Shown: piece after piece, positions 62,356 to 64,000 of the stretch
Numbering within the stretch: position 1 is the first letter of the stretch
Layout of the letters: each line of letters starts with the position of its first letter
Source of the DNA: an uncultured Pelagibacteraceae bacterium
GTDB taxonomy: Bacteria > Pseudomonadota > Alphaproteobacteria > Pelagibacterales > Pelagibacteraceae
Direction: 5' to 3'
DNA: 64,000 nucleotides
NCBI GenBank assembly: GCA_902543575.1
Contig: CACBYV010000005.1
Location: 29,013 to 93,012, forward strand
The notes under the pieces: generated by a model
The model's database searches: none
What the model was told of the DNA's origin: nothing
The model's input: only the letters and a program-made list of their open reading frames with translations
Made by a program: the position numbers and the translations under genes

Positions 62356-62384
62356 TTGCTTAGTAAAACAATCTTTCATATAAT
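62356..62384 (+). promoter_or_regulatory. Sigma-70-type promoter of the peroxiredoxin gene
   Basis: TTGCTT (62356-62361), a 17-nt spacer, then TATAAT (62379-62384). This is the best -35/-10 pair seen in the window. A strong Shine-Dalgarno (AAGGAGGAG) and the ATG at 62408 follow. Confidence 0.65.
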
Positions 62385-62407
62385 ATTTTTTTTATAAGGA
62401 GGAGACA

Positions 62408-63067
62408 ATGTTAAAAATAAATAGTATGTGTCCTGATTTTCAAGCTAAAACAACTGAAGGAGATATTTCTTTCCACGAATGGTTAGGTGATAGTTGGGGA
62501 GTTATTTTTTCACACCCTAAAGATTTTACACCAGTTTGTACTACAGAACTTGGTGCTTTAGGTTTAATGAAAGATGAGTTCGATAAAAGAAATGTCAAAG
62601 TGATTGGTTTAAGCGTTGACGGGGTAGAGGATCATAAAAAATGGTTAGATGATATTAAAGATGTATCTGGTACAAAACCAAATTATCCAATTATTGCTGA
62701 TGAAGATTTAAAAGTAGCAAAATTATTTAATATGTTGGAAGCAGATGCTGGAACAACATCAATGGGTAGAACTGCAGTTGATAATGAAACTGTAAGAACA
62801 ATTTTTGTAATCAGACCTGATAAGAGAATTGGATTATATCTTACGTATCCTATGGCAACTGGAAGAAACTTTTTAGAGATTTTGCGTGCAATAGACTCTA
62901 TGCAGCTAACAGCTAAACATAAAGTAGCTACTCCTGCAAATTGGAAAAAGGGAGAGGATGTTGTTATTTTGCCAGCAATTAAAGATGACGAAGCTAAAAA
63001 AATATATCCAGATGGATGGGAAACTGTAAAACCTTATCTAAGAAAGGTCCCAGATCCCTCTAAGTAA
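62408..63067 (+). CDS. 1-Cys peroxiredoxin (Prx6-like)
   Basis: A 219-aa peroxiredoxin that reduces peroxides through the Cys in 'HPKDFTPVCTTELGAL' (about residue 47). 'GLSVDGVEDHKKWLDDI' and 'RTIFVIRPDKRIGLYLTYPMATGRN', plus the long C-terminal arm ('PANWKKGEDVVILPAI'), place it in the Prx6 group. An unusually strong promoter and Shine-Dalgarno suggest high expression. Followed by the methyltransferase gene after one base. Confidence 0.94.
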   Translation: MLKINSMCPDFQAKTTEGDISFHEWLGDSWGVIFSHPKDFTPVCTTELGALGLMKDEFDKRNVKVIGLSVDGVEDHKKWLDDIKDVSGTKPNYPIIADEDLKVAKLFNMLEADAGTTSMGRTAVDNETVRTIFVIRPDKRIGLYLTYPMATGRNFLEILRAIDSMQLTAKHKVATPANWKKGEDVVILPAIKDDEAKKIYPDGWETVKPYLRKVPDPSK

Positions 63068-63068
63068 A

Positions 63069-63725
63069 TTGGATAAAAATATTTTAAACCGACAATCTCA
63101 GCATTGGGAAACTAATTTCTCAAATAAGCCTGAGATGTTTGGTTTAGAACCAAGTTTACCTGCAAAAAAAGCTTTAAATATTTTCAAAGAAAACAATTTT
63201 TCTAAAATTGTTGAGTTAGGAGCGGGCCTAGGAAGAGATAGCATTTACTTTGGAAAAAATTCGATAAATGTTACCGCATTAGACTATAGTGAAAATGGAA
63301 TTAAAGTTATTAATGAAAAAATAAAAAAAGAAAATCTAACATCTTCAATTTCTACATTAAAATTTGATATAAGAGAGGACTTGCCATTTGAGAGTAATTC
63401 AGTTGAAGCTTGTTATTCACATATGCTTTATTGTATGGCTTTAACTCAGAAAGATTTGGACAAACTTAATAGCGAGATTCATAGAATTTTAAAACCAGGA
63501 GGAATAAATATTTACACAGTCAGAAATACTGATGATGGGGACTATAAAAAAGGAATTCATAGAGGAGAAGATTTATATGAAATAGATGGTTTTATAATTC
63601 ATTTTTTTTCAAAAAAGACAATTCAAAATTTAATAAATGGATATGAAAATTTGTCTATTGATTATTTTGAAGAGGGTTCTTTTCCAAGAAAATTATTTTT
63701 TGTTTGTAATAAAAAAAAAAATTAA
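63069..63725 (+). CDS. SAM-dependent methyltransferase (class I)
   Basis: A 218-aa Rossmann methyltransferase. 'IVELGAGLGRDSIYFGKNSINVTALDYSENGI' holds SAM motif I and the acidic ribose ligand; 'CYSHMLYCMALTQKDLDKLNSEIHRILKPGG' is motif IV-V. The start is TTG at 63069, one base after the peroxiredoxin stop. It resembles TehB/thiopurine-type small-molecule methyltransferases. Substrate unknown; 3' end overlaps the convergent gene by 4 nt. Confidence 0.82.
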   Translation: MDKNILNRQSQHWETNFSNKPEMFGLEPSLPAKKALNIFKENNFSKIVELGAGLGRDSIYFGKNSINVTALDYSENGIKVINEKIKKENLTSSISTLKFDIREDLPFESNSVEACYSHMLYCMALTQKDLDKLNSEIHRILKPGGINIYTVRNTDDGDYKKGIHRGEDLYEIDGFIIHFFSKKTIQNLINGYENLSIDYFEEGSFPRKLFFVCNKKKN

Positions 63726-64000
63726 ATGTATTGCTTGTTATCTTCATTTACAGCATCTTGAAGCCTATCTAAAAAATCAGGAATTGCACTTTTAACTCTG
63801 CTCCAAGTTGGAATAAATGGTGTATCCATAGGATTTAAATAAAATGCTTCACCAGCTTTCATTATATTTATCGCAAAAAGTTCAACAGCCTTTTCTTCGG
63901 TATGAGAATCGAATTTTAGACCGTTCATTTGTGCATCACTTCTATATATATCAATTAAATCTAAAGCTGACCTATAATAAGTTGCTTTCAAGGATCTAAA
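63722..64000 (-). CDS. Unknown protein, 5' end outside the window
   Basis: The track begins at a TTG (63991), but the frame stays open to the right window edge (F-R-S before the TTG), so the start probably lies outside. The visible C-terminal ~92 residues are acidic and helical ('FDSHTEEKAVELFAINIMKAGEAFYL', 'IPTWSRVKSAIPDFLDRLQDAV'). No family recognised. Confidence 0.6.
   Translation of the reverse strand, partial: FRSLKATYYRSALDLIDIYRSDAQMNGLKFDSHTEEKAVELFAINIMKAGEAFYLNPMDTPFIPTWSRVKSAIPDFLDRLQDAVNEDNKQYI

Noticed and set aside
1-64000. tRNA, rRNA, CRISPR, insertion sequence or prophage features
   Set aside because: Gaps are almost all under 110 bp and contain no cloverleaf-like, repeat-spacer or transposase signals.

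Overview
The window reads as a piece of a streamlined, AT-rich alphaproteobacterial chromosome, most likely of the SAR11/Pelagibacterales group. This is an inference from composition, very short intergenic gaps, weak or missing Shine-Dalgarno sites at many genes, and the gene set. There is no rRNA, no tRNA, no CRISPR array and no transposase. No transcription-factor gene is visible anywhere in the 64 kb. All eight convergent gene junctions abut, overlap or leave only a few bases.

Layout. (1) 1-4.7 kb: a SUF iron-sulfur assembly operon (sufB end, sufC, sufD, sufS, sufU, sufT, sufA), with coupled or nearly coupled stops and starts. (2) 4.7-9.6 kb: glnA, a YbaK-type deacylase, two EamA exporters and a homocysteine S-methyltransferase-like protein. 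(3) 9.6-27.8 kb: a sugar/cyclitol island. It holds an FrcBCA-like ABC importer, Gfo/Idh/MocA dehydrogenases of IolG type, IolE, an HpcH/HpaI aldolase, an aldehyde dehydrogenase, two D-2-hydroxyacid dehydrogenases, IolD, a second ABC sugar importer, a FucU/RbsD mutarotase and a ribokinase-type kinase. One dehydrogenase is broken by a one-base frameshift. (4) 27.8-37.4 kb: a sugar-acid island with an RhmD-like dehydratase, a PdxA homologue, a TctCBA importer, an SDR, a YghZ-like aldo/keto reductase, a ROK kinase, a beta-hydroxyacid dehydrogenase and an FAH-family hydrolase. The dehydratase, SDR and FAH hydrolase are the set expected for the non-phosphorylative route from a 6-deoxyaldonate to pyruvate plus lactate. 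(5) 37.5-44.2 kb: PEP carboxylase, CcdA, a frameshifted azoreductase-like flavoprotein, a gamma-butyrobetaine-hydroxylase-like dioxygenase, a HisN-like phosphatase and a glutamine amidotransferase. (6) 44.2-50.4 kb: a Dpp/Opp-type ABC importer with fused ATPases, then two small conserved genes. (7) 50.4-55.2 kb: an MmsB-like dehydrogenase, a DUF2798 protein, an isocitrate-lyase-family enzyme and a TRAP transporter. (8) 55.3-60 kb: an EamA exporter, then a ten-gene leftward operon of small proteins (SnoaL/NTF2-like, ferredoxin-fold/DUF1330-like, secreted cupin, secreted barrel, HCCA-isomerase-like, two SMR proteins) with no function I recognise. (9) 60-64 kb: cysE-cysK, a persulfide-dioxygenase-like hydrolase, a 1-Cys peroxiredoxin, a methyltransferase and a partial unknown gene.

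The most interesting points are: the uncharacterised small-protein operon with an inverted repeat upstream; stem-loops placed just after the solute-binding-protein gene in all five import systems, one of them inside the start of tctB; two genes broken by single-base changes in homopolymer runs; and -10-like boxes 5-6 nt from start codons, suggesting leaderless transcripts. Percentages and database matches were not computed; family calls rest on motifs recognised by eye.
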